Source: Spirometra erinaceieuropaei (Eukaryota; Platyhelminthes; Cestoda; Diphyllobothriidea; Diphyllobothriidae). From it: 64,000 nucleotides of DNA. The stretch's first letter is position 1. Every line of letters starts with the position of its first letter. Position numbers and translations under genes: made by a program. The stretch spans positions 713,597 to 777,596 of the forward strand of contig CACRXP010000007.1 in the NCBI GenBank assembly GCA_902702965.1, written 5' to 3'. Under the pieces are notes generated by a model. The model searched no databases, was not told the origin of the DNA, and was given only the letters and a program-made list of their open reading frames with translations. Of this stretch, positions 48,801 to 55,386 are shown one piece after another.

Positions 48801-51800
48801 AAATGGTTCATATTCATTGCAAAATTGTACGACCTCCGTATAGCGTCCTCTTAATAGCGTATTGAAACCTATGATTTTCCTTATATGGAAAATATTCAGC
48901 TTGGGGTTCGGAAACCCTGGTTGCAAGTGTACCGGCAGGTCGCGTTCAAAAATTGGTAAAGAATTTAAACGTCAACAGCTCTATCCTCGCCCACATGGTA
49001 GACACAAATCACTGTGTAGATGCCGGACAGGCATTCCGAGTGATTTACAAGGTCCCGGCCAGCTATCCAGAATCACTTGGACAGCGTCTGTTGGCAACAG
49101 CAGGGGCGGTTGCAATCAGGCTATACAAACCAGTTTTATGCGCACAAAAGAACTTCGCACAGGCCCAACAGCTACCATGGGCCAAAGCCACCATGCCAGC
49201 CACCTGCGTATAATTACCCGTCTCAGTGCTCACCATCCCCTTCTCCACCCTGACACTAACGGTAATTTTGTTTTTCACTTCACCCACCCAGACGCTCCCC
49301 CCCCCCCCGCAAACCCCAGCTACAGAAAAAACATCTGCTTGCCCGCATTTTCCTTTTAATCAATTTAACAGCAATGTACATGTATAGGCCTGATGAGAAT
49401 TTATCGGAAGCTTACGTGTGCTCGCCAAATTGTCTTCCGAATTTAAACTCTTTGTAAGACTGAAAGACACCCACGTTTCGGGAATATTACTTAAAGAATA
49501 CGTAGTTGGCTACCAAATAAGTATGGGAGAAAATATATTTTTTATGTTTTTTAACAACGTATGTTTGAATTTGCCTTGTTTAACTTCCGAGGAAATTAAT
49601 GTGCGAACTTGGAGTAAATCTTTCAGAACAGACCTTTTCAGGAACGGTCCGAGATTTGTATGAATATTTGAGCTGAAATCCATCAACTACTGCAGGATAA
49701 CCGCGTACTATTCACAAACCGCCAACAGGCAGCCAGCGGTATAGAATTGGGTGATTACTTACCGTACTAACAACACAGGTGTTAGTCAAAAGCCCAGACA
49801 CGCATGTTTGAATTTATGAAATCATCTAAGATCAGTGGGAAAAATCATACTGCTTGTGTAATCTCCTTTACAGAGTGTAGTTCTTGCGGGAAGCTAGAAG
49901 GAAGTTCTTTCAAAAGCCAGCACCCTGACGTGACTGAAATATGCAATGCAGACTTTTTCTCCAGTCTGGTGGGCCTGCCCAGCCTTCCTCTTTTGTCAGG
50001 CAGACTGTGTCTTTTGCCGAGGATGGTTAAACCCTACAGTTGGTCTTTTTACGTGCTTGTAGACCGCGGAGTCCTCAGAGTTTCCCTCTCCGCTGACCAC
50101 AAATTTCTGCTCCTTCGGGACGCCTTGGGGCAGGACGTCGGCCACTGTAAGTTCCCACTTTACATGCCCATCTGAGGCTTTTTACTGTGGCGGCTTGCTC
50201 CACGCTCCAATCTCTGTCAAAAGGAGGGTTCGAGGCACAGGAGGGGGGGGGGTGCTCTAACCACACATGTAAGCCTCTGTTTGCGCAACCGTCAGGTAAC
50301 GAGATCGAAAGACCCACTGCCACGGCAAGGAACGTCTAGGGTCGTTTATCAGATCTGGCGCAGTTGCGGACAAGGCAACTACGTCGTAGAGACCGGAAGA
50401 CAGCTCCGAACGCGAATGGCGGAACACGCGGCAGCAGTGTGGATAAATTACGCCAGCTCTCAAGTTGCAGCTCATTCGACGAGGTCGTAATTCTCGCTAG
50501 AGGTGACAACTGCGTGAGCCGCGAGCTGCTTGAGTGATGGTTCACTGGCCCCCAATCTATCAACAAGTGCAGAGACTTCGCTTATGCGGAGTAATTAGCC
50601 GCTCGGGGAGCGAAGAAGCGAACACTGCTCCCAACGCCAGGGTCGGTGGGTTAGATGGTCGAGCAATCATCACACCAACTTCCAGCACACGTGGTGGAAT
50701 TGCAGCAATTAGCGGCGCGAATGTCGGTCATTAAACAATCATTTTAGCAAGTGCAACGATCCCTGGTGAAGGGAGACAGTTGTGAATTATCATAGTTATG
50801 TGGTAGCATGGCAACTGCATCCTATAAATGCTGCAGCCCCTTGTGCATGCACCACCCGTATCCGCTATGGTCTCTGATGATGGTTTCGAGCAGGAATCCG
50901 AAACGTCAGGCGAATAAAGCCCCTGTCTCAACGACCGTGTCTTCACGACAGCTTCCCGGGACTCGTCTCTTCGCATCTATTGGTAGGACTGAGTGTCTCT
51001 ACAGGTGTTCATGATTGCGATATCGTGCGCAGGACTGCCAGATAGCCTGACACTATTGTTCCGGGCCAGATGTGAGACGCACCGATTATTCACAATTCGC
51101 CTTTCAAATCGATCTTCTGTTTTACTATAGGGTGCTGACACCTTGCAGGTACTTTTAACCCGGTGCTCTCATATCCTCACTATTGGGTAAAGTTGCCTAG
51201 CAACGTTGTCCAACATTCTTGCCGACGGGACGTGGTTGTTATCGGGTTGTAAATGGCTCCTCTCGGTGTCATCGATCCTCGACTAGTTCAGTCAGAGAAC
51301 GCGGGTAGTGGGGCTGACTCCCTGTAGATCACCCGCCAGCGGTTGTGTGAGGTGGCTTGACGGGACCGGGGGTAGTTCCGCAGTTCTGGTTCTTTGATTT
51401 CGCCGGACCGCATATGAGGCCTCATTAGATGGTTAATATGTTAGCCATATCGAAGTACCATGCTGATTTGCGGTCCTTAGTAGCGGATAATGGCCAATTT
51501 TCCTTGTCGCTGGGGAGTTATCCCCGCATAGACCGCGGCTGCATGTTCGTCAGACTCGACAGTCCCCCCCTCCGCTCCCCTTCCCTGCACACGTCAGGCA
51601 GACCCTGTCTTCGCAATGAGTGACGACAGTTCGTCCATCGTAATCGACGTAAGTTATGCTCCTGAGATTGTGCTTTGAGTGTGGATGACGAGTGAGCCGT
51701 TTGGGCGCCCAGTTGCACAGCATATCCTCAGAATTCTGAGGGTTCCATTGCTGTCCATAAGCGTACATTGACAGTGAGCTCATCGCTTCGAGCGGTTGCA

Positions 51801-53102
51801 GCCCAGTTACTCGCCGACCCGGCGCGCCATTTCGAGGAGTAAGCTTTTGATAGAGGACCTGTTCTGTAAATAACAAATGTGAGTAGCGTACCTCTGGATC
51901 CGGCCTTCGCATCTTTCATGTTTTGGCTTTTGTGGTAGATAAACCGATATGATCTGCTCGCTTTTCAGCGGACTTCTGCGTACTCAGACCGCGTAGCTTC
52001 TGATATTGGGACCTTGTGCCGTCTACTAGAAGTCAGTTGCCCGATTCCTATTCTAATGCACTTTATATGTTCTACTTATAATACTTAAGTAGTCAGTGTT
52101 ATTTATTATACACCTGCTCCGTCCGCACTTTATCACATTGCATCTGAATGTGCAATGCCTCGCAGCTTTCGCCTTTGGATAGCAAGCAACATAAACCGCA
52201 GGGGAAGAAGAACCGATTGCGTGCCTGCTTTGAATGTAGTTATGTGCATTCAGGCTGCGTCCCTCCTGAGATTGGGACATGGTGGTATATGGTGGTGGAG
52301 TTGGTCCCAGCGGTGTGGATATTTAAAGTGTTTAGCCTCGGCTGTCTGTCCATTTCACGTCCACTGGAGTTCGGCTGAACGAAGCTCGACCTTCACCCTC
52401 AAGTAGGCTTACACTCAGTTCATTGTAATGTCTCCTGTGGATCGTAGGAAGTTTGCACCAACCAGTACCGCTTCTTTTCTCCCTAATTTATGCCTGTGAC
52501 TTTAAAGACCTGACAGTGGACATTGGTTTTCACCCTATGCTCTTGGCTAATATTTCAACTTTTGTCATAGGGCCGCTCTCCTCGTTGGCCTCTGTTTCAC
52601 GCGGCGCTGACGAAAAGCGAACCAAATCCTGGAGGCGGGTTCGTTGATTTTGATTGCTATGTGTACTTTCGCCGCTTAAGCGAGCCTTTACTAATATAAT
52701 TGCTATTTTGTTGTAGGGCATTGTCCTCTCCTTGAGGCAGGCAGACTTACTTGAGAAGGAGGAATCGTTGGGCGGCAGGACCTCAACACTAAAGCCCACA
52801 CGCGTTATCCTGACTGCACCGACGGAGCTGCTGTGCACCTACTGGCTTGACGGCTTGGAAGTCCTCCAGAAGTATCTTGTAAGACGCGTTTTCGACCAGT
52901 TAACTTCTCCGCCTGCCTTCGCTTTCGCTAACCCGTGATTTGTCTGTTTTAGCCCAGGAGTGATCGATTCAATGCAGACGTTAATCAGCTGGTCGACATC
53001 GATCTTCAGATGCGCCTTCTTGGTCTCGATCTGACCCTCATACCTGAACGTCCTATATCCCCACCCCTCAATTATCCCGATGTTACTTCCTTACCGGCCT
53101 GA
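24600..53102 (+). CDS. elmo: ELMO/CED-12 family protein (engulfment and cell motility), spliced gene
   Basis: Split gene rebuilt by hand. Supported exons: 24600-24656, 24690-24815, 24850-24897, 25184-25237, 26114-26313, (26614-26656 tentative), 28615-28697, 29709-29774, 32371-32656, 37817-38047, 40790-40903, 41255-41498, 42791-43005, 44848-45020, 46936-47051, 50000-50146, 52571-52638, 52717-52878, 52953-53102. All introns are GT-AG and all phases join; with the tentative exon the total is 2583 nt, 860 residues. Known ELMO proteins are about 720-730 residues. Order: N-terminal ubiquitin-like/armadillo region (about 1-400), ELMO domain (about 400-570), PH domain (about 650-810), C-terminal proline motif. 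The best matches to ELMO1 from memory are the last three exons, the exon at 42791 (YFPFFASVDNIESAFTDLF) and the first exon. Family knowledge: ELMO binds DOCK exchange factors to activate Rac in engulfment and migration, at the membrane. Introns are packed with transposon remnants. Family is confident; exact N-terminal half is less so. Confidence 0.85.
24690..24815 (+). CDS. elmo: ELMO exon 2
   Basis: 42 codons, phase 0 to 0. The start, SESAASLIQRVAQAFNV, matches the helix after the first two strands of ELMO (human PLSAIIKEVCDGWSL). The second half (LGLFENDTLVVYVSDE) has no clear counterpart and may be an insertion. Acceptor ATCTGTAG, donor GAG/GTACGC; the next intron is 34 nt. Confidence 0.65.
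24850..24897 (+). CDS. elmo: ELMO exon 3
   Basis: 16 codons, phase 0 to 0, NVGFADQYSMAILPTP, resembling the ...ANHEYFALQ... stretch of ELMO. Acceptor TACTCATAG, donor CCT/GTAAGA, a strong pair for so short an exon. A short exon is easy to misjudge by eye. Confidence 0.6.
25184..25237 (+). CDS. elmo: ELMO exon 4
   Basis: 18 codons, phase 0 to 0, FLVHKSYHLAAFNGHCLS. It aligns with the FYITEKNRNEIKNGTILRL stretch that closes the ubiquitin-like part of ELMO, including the conserved NG. Acceptor TTTTTCAG, donor TCT/GTATAT (weak, but of the same GTAT type as exon 1). Confidence 0.55.
26114..26313 (+). CDS. elmo: ELMO exon 5 (armadillo region)
   Basis: 200 nt, phase 0 to 2. Helical and leucine rich; HLEELSKFVSCEEFLVEF and ADGATALIQLV match the first armadillo helices of ELMO (human LKDLASLSRDVTFAQEFI and DGISLLTQMV). 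Acceptor AAAAAATAG is purine rich but the only one in frame. Donor CCT/GTAGGT lies just before an in-frame TAG. Confidence 0.8.
26614..26656 (+). CDS. elmo: tentative ELMO exon 6
   Basis: 43 nt with a good acceptor (GCGCTTCCCTTAG) and a weak donor (TTC/GTATCT). It supplies exactly the phase needed to join exon 5 to the exon at 28615. Coding LQIPSVVPRILKLGF. Similarity to ELMO is slight and a rival candidate exists at 27243-27349. Confidence 0.3.
27243..27349 (+). other. possible alternative ELMO exon
   Basis: Open for 35 codons between an AG (GGGTTAG) and a donor (GAG/GTAGCG). It reads VIEKLEKLLPLEHISHNLGV and on, helical and coding-like. Its phase (0 to 2) does not join exon 5 or the 28615 exon directly, so it needs further small exons or an earlier exon 5 donor. 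Confidence 0.25.
28615..28697 (+). CDS. elmo: ELMO exon (armadillo region)
   Basis: 83 nt, phase 0 to 2. MRLGLTVLQCILTHL fits the SILQRSLAILESMVLNS helix of ELMO. Acceptor TGCATTTCCTAG, donor CACCT/GTAAGT. The codon upstream of the acceptor is a stop, which fixes the start. It joins the 29709 exon in phase. Confidence 0.6.
29005..29125 (+). repeat. truncated SINE
   Basis: A-box-like CCGTAACTCAGTGGTAAAGC at 29014, then GTATGGCTGGCTGATGACG and AAACCAGAAATGG as in the other copies. The usual tail is missing. It lies in an ELMO intron. Confidence 0.5.
29709..29774 (+). CDS. elmo: ELMO exon (armadillo region)
   Basis: 66 nt, phase 2 to 2, with a consensus acceptor (TTGGCCCTGCAG) and donor (GCG/GTAAGT). 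Encodes PEKITVIATNRGADFVYRLL. The sequence match to ELMO is weak, but the splice sites and both phases fit. Confidence 0.6.
31718..32085 (+). repeat. unknown dispersed repeat, parts A and B in one direction
   Basis: Part A (to 31830) includes ACATGCACAAAACTATG. Part B (from 31835) includes AAAAATGCATGCTACTTAAG, AAAAGCCGACATCCTGG and AACGCATTTCAGAATTTC. It shows the likely original order of the two parts. Confidence 0.5.
32371..32656 (+). CDS. elmo: ELMO exon with polar, Ser/Thr-rich insertion
   Basis: 286 nt, phase 2 to 0. The first half is Ser/Thr/Ala rich with no counterpart in ELMO1 that I recall. The second half (LLLILVRRMVECIERTESGK, then LIRADNLCAIIE) fits the INALFLKAPDERRQEM...LRSIIL helices. 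Acceptor CCTACTTCCAG, donor GAG/GTAGTC. The open frame extends past both ends, so the edges come from the splice sites and phase. Confidence 0.65.
33465..33600 (-). repeat. dispersed repeat R1, reversed copy
   Basis: Reverse strand carries GACGATGTCCACCGTGTG complement, then CAGACTTGCGCAGCATCTA complement and a GAGGAGGGAGTGCGATAG block. No TG run is present. Confidence 0.45.
34285..34605 (-). repeat. long direct repeat flanking a Penelope-like fragment (distal copy)
   Basis: Matches 35190-35500 in the same direction. Shared blocks include CAGACTTTCAAAGCGTCTG, AAATACAAGACGACTCGAGA, CATAACCTGACCCCCACTCC, CATTAAATCGCC and GTGTCATCATAGTTAAAA-like ends. Given the - strand of the enclosed fragment, this copy is on its 3' side. 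Confidence 0.65.
34606..35185 (-). mobile_element. Penelope-like GIY-YIG endonuclease fragment and 3' end
   Basis: Reverse strand reads EHAAAVRRNEASSQVAAHST, FKFDDAEMLARGN, SRELLESLF (candidate catalytic Glu) and CNDLLIPYSVLRLRLGG, then the 3' block GTCTCTGATGATGG...GAAACGTCAGGC. The GIY and YIG motifs themselves are cut off where the 35190 repeat begins. Confidence 0.75.
35190..35500 (-). repeat. long direct repeat flanking a Penelope-like fragment (proximal copy)
   Basis: Second copy of 34285-34605 with about 90% identity by eye. It joins the endonuclease fragment at EHAAAV. Penelope-like elements are known to carry such LTR-like repeats through partial tandem insertion. Confidence 0.65.
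35800..36065 (+). repeat. unknown dispersed repeat, part B
   Basis: Close to 31835-32085: GGGAAAAATGCATGCTACTT, AAAAGCCGACATCCTGCC, CCTAATCGAAAACGCATTTC, TTTCATGAGTTAGGTAACTC. Confidence 0.55.
36420..36600 (+). repeat. dispersed repeat R1
   Basis: CGGTCTTCTTGACTCTCTC, GTGCGGTAGATGCTGCGCAA, CACGGTGGACATCGTCGGG and ACGGTCGAACTGTC followed by a short ATGTGTGTGATAGG. Confidence 0.6.
36880..37260 (+). repeat. dispersed repeat R1 with TG tract, longest copy
   Basis: Same landmarks as at 36420, then ACGGTCGAGCTGTCG and a TG run at about 37070-37092. The copy goes on into CGTAGACGGGCTGTTTAGC and GATGCCTCACAGGTCTG, which shows the full order of the family. Confidence 0.65.
37817..38047 (+). CDS. elmo: ELMO exon (end of armadillo region)
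   Basis: 231 nt, phase 0 to 0. A Ser/Pro-rich linker is followed by a leucine-rich helix (MEILRELLTLQDFILLPIRD), which fits the MAHQLYVLQVLTFNLLEDRM helix of ELMO. Acceptor CTCCCTTGCCAG after a poly-C tract, donor GAT/GTGAGT. Confidence 0.7.
38282..39330 (-). mobile_element. RTE-like LINE reverse-transcriptase fragment
   Basis: From about 39330 on the - strand: SGVLQGCILSPILFNYAIDW, a frame change near 39155, then LEYADDIALLASSFGD with an intact YADD catalytic motif. Next come GLSINAGKTK, SFKYLGARL, VLLYGCECWALRVEDERKLK, HCLRTILQVKYTD and SRLRWFGHILRR. The endonuclease is missing. It is the best kept reverse transcriptase here but truncated at the 5' end. Confidence 0.8.
39709..39862 (-). 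mobile_element. inverted-repeat element with telomere-like core, copy 1
   Basis: Reverse-oriented copy of the element at 40485. Ends carry TTTATCTCGTAGCCGCACCT and, inverted, AGGTGCGACTACGGAATAT. The core is GGGGGTTAAGGTTAGAGGTG followed by GTTAGGATTAGGGGTTAG. The inner block ACCGGTCCCGTATGACAGG is shared with both other copies. Confidence 0.65.
40020..40260 (+). repeat. dispersed repeat R1, rearranged copy
   Basis: GGCACGCGTAGACGGGCTAT, GTGCGGTGCATGCTGGGCGA, CCATGTCACCGCAGC, a G-rich run at 40203-40225, then GTCGAACTGTCACGTGG. No TG run. Confidence 0.5.
40485..40704 (+). mobile_element. inverted-repeat element with telomere-like core, copy 2
   Basis: Left end TCGGATCTTATTTCGTAACC, right end inverted as GGTGCGACTACGAGATAAGA then TCTTA. 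Inside: CTGCAGTAGACAAG, GTACGGGACCGGTGATAATA, then about 100 nt rich in CTAACCCTAACC-type units in varying form. No open frame. It ends about 90 nt before an ELMO exon. Confidence 0.7.
40790..40903 (+). CDS. elmo: ELMO exon (start of ELMO domain)
   Basis: 38 codons, phase 0 to 0, ending ADVYEHFGFS, which matches the YKKLGF segment that leads into the ELMO-domain core. Acceptor GGGCTTTTTAG, donor TCC/GTAAGT. It begins about 100 nt after a copy of the inverted-repeat element ends. Confidence 0.75.
41255..41498 (+). CDS. elmo: ELMO exon (ELMO domain core)
   Basis: 244 nt, phase 0 to 1. DPCAPLADFQVPMGSLHF matches the NPAMDFTQTPPGMLAL signature of the ELMO domain, followed by a helix (LVDHSPEFLVSLLGE) equivalent to FAKHHQDAYIRIVLEN. 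Donor CAAC/GTAAGC runs almost directly into an AT microsatellite. A second AG at 41284 would give a shorter exon but would lose the NPxxDF motif. Confidence 0.85.
41506..41531 (+). repeat. AT microsatellite
   Basis: About 13 AT units starting 8 nt after the splice donor at 41498. Confidence 0.95.
41630..41805 (-). repeat. SINE unit, reversed and truncated
   Basis: Reverse strand carries CGAGCCCGTAAGGCAC-like tail complement, CAACGGAACGAGTGAGTTCC complement and the CGATCGGTGGGCGCC block, ending at a head whose A-box part is degraded. With the next unit it forms a head-to-head pair. Confidence 0.5.
41806..42110 (+). repeat. tRNA-derived SINE
   Basis: A-box-like GTGGCTCAGGGGTTAGAGG at 41842 and B-box-like GCGAGTTCGTGCC at 41884, then GCTAATAAGCCAGAAATGGC and the tail GCACAACGGAACGAGTGAG. 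A short GA run is in the tail. Confidence 0.65.
42290..42420 (-). mobile_element. C2H2-finger-type fragment, repeat-borne
   Basis: Reverse strand reads RIHRTEPGEPMLGAPTYIRR and VHLKCPQCRS, the same linker and half finger as at 14310. Truncated on both sides. It lies in the ELMO intron before the 42791 exon. Confidence 0.5.
42791..43005 (+). CDS. elmo: ELMO exon (end of ELMO domain)
   Basis: 215 nt, phase 1 to 0. Has a short poly-Gln run (four CAG/CAA-type codons), then YFPFFASVDNIESAFTDLF and FCDTWSVL, close to FHPMFFTHDRSFEEFF and LLNKTWKEM of ELMO1. Acceptor TTATTTTAG. Donor AGG/GTACTA; the frame closes 25 nt later, so splicing is needed. Confidence 0.85.
44115..44815 (-). mobile_element. 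CR1-like LINE 3' end, antisense in ELMO intron
   Basis: Reverse strand: VTEQKDLGINILSTLKPSSQ, RASKRATSVLFAIKRSFVDL, then MLERVQRRATKIVKGL, YRQVRGDLIQAYRILRNREC, FTLATTTNLRGNSLKL and WNGLPEDVIMADTTETFKQR. It holds few breaks, so it is younger than the 19590 copy. Truncated at the 5' end about 30 nt before the 44848 exon. Confidence 0.75.
44848..45020 (+). CDS. elmo: ELMO exon (ELMO-PH linker)
   Basis: 173 nt, phase 0 to 2. VERLTTALSNFPTQPSALAA matches VKEQVMRALTTKPSSLDQF of ELMO1; the rest is the helical linker to the PH domain. Acceptor TTTTACTGTCAG, donor TTGC/GTACGT. An antisense LINE fragment ends about 30 nt upstream of the exon. Confidence 0.8.
45275..45316 (+). repeat. TG microsatellite
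   Basis: About 21 GT units after CCCCAATGGTGC. It is followed by CCTCAAAACGGGCC, a context unlike the R1 copies. Confidence 0.95.
45570..45840 (+). repeat. dispersed repeat R1 with the longest TG tract
   Basis: CCGGTCTTCTTGACTCTGTC, TAGATGCTACGCAAGTCTAC, AAGTCACCGTCCCTGC, CACACGGTGGTCATCGTCG, GACGAACTGTCG, then about 32 TG units (45766-45829) and CGTAGACTG. Confidence 0.7.
46165..46640 (+). repeat. two-copy tandem duplication
   Basis: Copy 1 from about 46165 to 46384, copy 2 to about 46640. Shared: AAGTAGGTAGACTC, ATAGACTCTTCTATGCTACT, ACCCTACTGTCCTTCAGCAA and CGCCTAAATGCCGGTCC. Copy 2 has about 35 extra bases (CCAACCCTAGTGTAATATCC region). Confidence 0.75.
46936..47051 (+). CDS. elmo: ELMO exon (helix before PH domain)
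   Basis: 116 nt, phase 2 to 1. LRTRLVDYYRATVSTQRLHT fits the LIKQQRLNRLVEG helix that packs on the PH domain. Acceptor after a long pyrimidine tract (CTCCTCTTCAG), donor AAGG/GTAAGT. Confidence 0.75.
47620..47692. other. assembly gap (N)
   Basis: 73 unknown bases inside an ELMO intron, next to an RTE-like fragment. Confidence 0.99.
47790..48255 (+). mobile_element. RTE-like LINE C-terminal fragment
   Basis: Across frame changes reads DERKLEVFNHHCLRTILRVK, VRARCDNIA, RRLRWFGHVLRRPLQELSVT, LPHWRRRRG and PDLSLWIVALGEVQFG. The same family as the - strand copy at 38282, with stops and shifts. Confidence 0.7.
48596..48830 (+). repeat. unknown dispersed repeat, part A
   Basis: Open for 89 codons, with KHAQKYFSYSF, ILYSLKECFSVLKKF and KRPFIKRRICPFMNAAYE. 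The second copy is at 132-345 (-). Conservation of the peptide pattern hints at former coding DNA; function unknown. Confidence 0.5.
48900..49440 (+). mobile_element. Penelope-like element 3' fragment
   Basis: Reads SSILAHMVDTNHCVDAGQAF, RVIYKVPASYPESLGQRLLA, TAGAVAIRLYKPV, then the 3' block ATGAGAATTTATCGGAAGC as in 9550-9600. The YIG part upstream is out of frame or lost. Confidence 0.7.
49803..49950 (+). repeat. unknown dispersed repeat, part B, truncated
   Basis: GTTTGAATTTATGAAATCAT and CTTTCAAAAGCCAGCACCCT match the part B copies; it ends just before the 50000 exon. Confidence 0.4.
50000..50146 (+). CDS. elmo: ELMO exon (PH domain, first strands)
   Basis: 147 nt, phase 1 to 1. WSFYVLVDRGVLRVSLSAD reads as the first PH strands (human KFWYCRLSPNHKVLHYGD). 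Acceptor CTTTTGTCAG, donor CACT/GTAAGT. Confidence 0.7.
50290..50930 (+). mobile_element. Penelope-like GIY-YIG endonuclease fragment and 3' end
   Basis: RVVYQIWRSCGQGNYVVETG shows the GIY-type half (VVYQI) and a YVVETG in place of YVGETG. Then RQLRTRMAEHAAAV and SSQVAAHSTRS, a frame change, and the 3' block TCTCTGATGATGG...GAAACGTCAGGC (50872-50920). Same subfamily as 34606-35185, opposite strand. Confidence 0.75.
52571..52638 (+). CDS. elmo: ELMO exon (PH domain, middle)
   Basis: 68 nt, phase 1 to 0. PLSSLASVSRGADEKRTKS matches VADIKAVVTGKDCPHMKEK. Acceptor TTTGTCATAG. Donor CGG/GTTCGT is weak, but the frame stops a few bases later and the phase fits. The next intron is 78 nt. Confidence 0.7.
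52717..52878 (+). CDS. elmo: ELMO exon (PH domain, last strands and helix)
   Basis: 54 codons, phase 0 to 0. LTAPTELLCTYWLDGLEVL matches FIAPDKHEYCIWTDGLNALL, including the conserved Trp and the DGL of the C-terminal PH helix. Acceptor TTTTGTTGTAG, donor CTT/GTAAGA; the next intron is 74 nt. Confidence 0.88.
52953..53102 (+). CDS. elmo: ELMO last exon with C-terminal proline motif and stop
   Basis: 49 codons plus TGA. DLQMRLLGLDLTLIPERP matches MEIKLRLLDLENIQIPDAP, followed by ISPPLNYP, a PxxP-type tail. In known ELMO proteins this tail binds the SH3 domain of the DOCK partner. No AATAAA is seen in the next 450 nt. Confidence 0.88.
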   Translation, partial: PRSDRFNADVNQLVDIDLQMRLLGLDLTLIPERPISPPLNYPDVTSLPA

Positions 53103-55250
53103 TCTCAGACGATCTACTGTCTCCCTCACCCCAACACCAGCGTTTATACATCCTGTTTGTCGCACATATGATGAATTTATCTCCAAGAACGTCTTCCCAT
53201 CGCGTCCTCACTAATATTTTATCTACCATCTGGTTCCTCTTGATTTGGCCTCTTTCTTTCTGCACTTTAATAATGAAACTGATATCTTTTGGATGTTCAT
53301 TTATTATCCAATTAATCAGTCCTCCTGCCTTGCCTTGTTCTAATTTGCCGATGTTCTGCCACTGGTGTAGACCTAACCGGAAAATCTTCGCTAGAAGTGA
53401 CCCAGGTGTTATTTTAACACGTCGTTTATGTACTACTTATACCCAGGTTAGTAAACGTAAGAGATCCGTGTCGATAATCTAAGAAAAGTGAAGTGCTTAC
53501 AGGATGAAGGGGATTGCATTGCTGACCTTCCGGGGGACTTTGCCGGCTCTCTATTATCAAAGCGTTTAGTGCAAAAATCGACCAGAATTTTGAACAGTCG
53601 GCCGAATTAGTTGGCCTTGGGCTGATCGATTTTTTTCTTCTTTCGCTGTCTTGGCCTTCTTACCGTTGTTTGTGAATATTTGTGTTCTGTATCGTCACCT
53701 CAATTGGGTTCGGTTGTGTTTGTGCTCCCCTTTTGGGCGAATTAGTCGAGGGGCCGTGTTTGCTCGGTTTTCTTGAGCTCCGTCTTGTCCTGGACATGGC
53801 GTATGCAGTGACCTAGGACATTATAGACCGTAGGAAGGTCTAGATGCCTGTTAATGGATATTCATTGATTATCCAGTTAGTCCTGCCTTGCCTTGTTCTA
53901 ATTCGACGAAGTCCTGCGCTGTTCTTGACCTAACCAGCGAATCCCCGCTAGAAGACCCGGGGGCATTTTAACACTTCGCGAGTGTGCTACTTATACCGCT
54001 TAGGTAGTCATGATTATTTAACGTGCGTATGATTATAACGCGCCTCAATAATAGGTTTGTCCGCCTACTGTTCCGCCCGCTTCCCCCTTTGTAGAAATCT
54101 ACTACAGGACTCATAATTGGATGTCGCGGCATGCTTTATATTTTTATTTTCGACTGGATCAAACTAATGTGAGCTAGAGCATTTGGGTCGTTCCATCATC
54201 CGACCGGACTGGCAGTAAGTAGGCCGCTCCTCTCTCCACATGTCGACTGAGCGACCCCATCTTGGACATCCGTTTGCCTGTCTGGCTCCCCAAATGTTGG
54301 TCTGTATGCGTGCGAGCATCAGTGCATCGTAGTAATGAACAGCTCTCATCTGAACTGTGGAGTTCTCTTCGTGCAGTTCGCTTAGTTCAGTTGATTTTGC
54401 GGCTCACAGCCCTACCAACAATAATGAAATGCCTGGGGACTGGTTTTTGCTTATGCGATCATAGCTGGCATAATTTGCTCGCGCAGATGATTCCTGGATT
54501 TCGGGTGCGGCCTTCATTTGCGACTAGTCAAAGTCTACTCAGCGTATGCAGTGAGTCGACTGATCACCCGTGAAAAAAAGGATTGGTGCTGGTGTCTATT
54601 GCGGGGAGATAACTTGAGAAAGTGTTTCCTTTTACGTTTGGAGCTACCGAAAAATGAGATGGGGGTGCGTCTGACACTGCTCCTCTTTGATGCCTTGTCT
54701 GTTGCAAAGCCGGGTAGAGCAAGATGATTCAAGTCGATGACTGTCTTTTTAAATTTGTGATATAGACATCTGAGTTTATGCTGTAGAGGCTACTTCCACC
54801 GTCTCGCGATCGTGTGAGCTTCTAGTTTCCAGACCGAAGTTCGCGGGCAGCTTGGCTTCAAAATGCGTCTGGTATTAACTCAAATATGGAGTATTTACGC
54901 TCTAATTAGAACCTGGAGTTAGTTCTAATTCTTGTCAACTGGAGCGGTGTGATTAGCAAACTATAATGTGCCTACTTAATGACTGCAAATTCTGGCGCTG
55001 GATTTCGCCAGCCGATCTTGGTTACCGGATGGAACATGCTTGTCCCTCTTGTAGCGGCCGAGGACGTCGAGTGTAGCACACACCGAGTAAGTGAGACACT
55101 GGGAATTAATCCTGGGCAAGACCGAGCTGAAGGGAGTTGTTAAACGTATCACTACGCACTCATCTAGTCGAAGGGGTAGAAGAAGAATTTCGATGACCAT
55201 ACATGTGTACTGGACACAGAAGGAAACTGAGTGTATACGGTAATAGTTGA
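53103..55250. other. ELMO 3' flank; diverged repeat pair
   Basis: No gene recognised. About 53291-53460 and 53857-54010 resemble each other (TTATCCAATTAATCAGTCCT against TTATCCAGTTAGTCCT, CTGCCTTGCCTTGTTCTAAT, ATTTTAACAC, TACTTATAC). A weaker third piece may lie near 52040-52120. Confidence 0.4.
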
Positions 55251-55257
55251 ATGTACG

Positions 55258-55386
55258 GTCGGATCTTATTTCGTAGCCGCAACTGCAGAAGACAAGCCTC
55301 AGCCGCCTGTCATACGGGACCGGTTGTAATACAGGGCTTAGCACTAACCCATAACAGCTGCGGATACGAAATAAGATCTTGCCAAA
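55258..55386 (+). mobile_element. inverted-repeat element with telomere-like core, copy 3 (shortest)
   Basis: Left end CGGATCTTATTTCGTAGCCG, right end the inverted TGCGGATACGAAATAAGATC then TT. Inner block CTGCAGAAGACAAG and TCATACGGGACCGGTTGTAA are as in the other copies. Only one or two telomere-like units remain (CACTAACCCATAACAG). About 129 nt in all. Confidence 0.7.
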
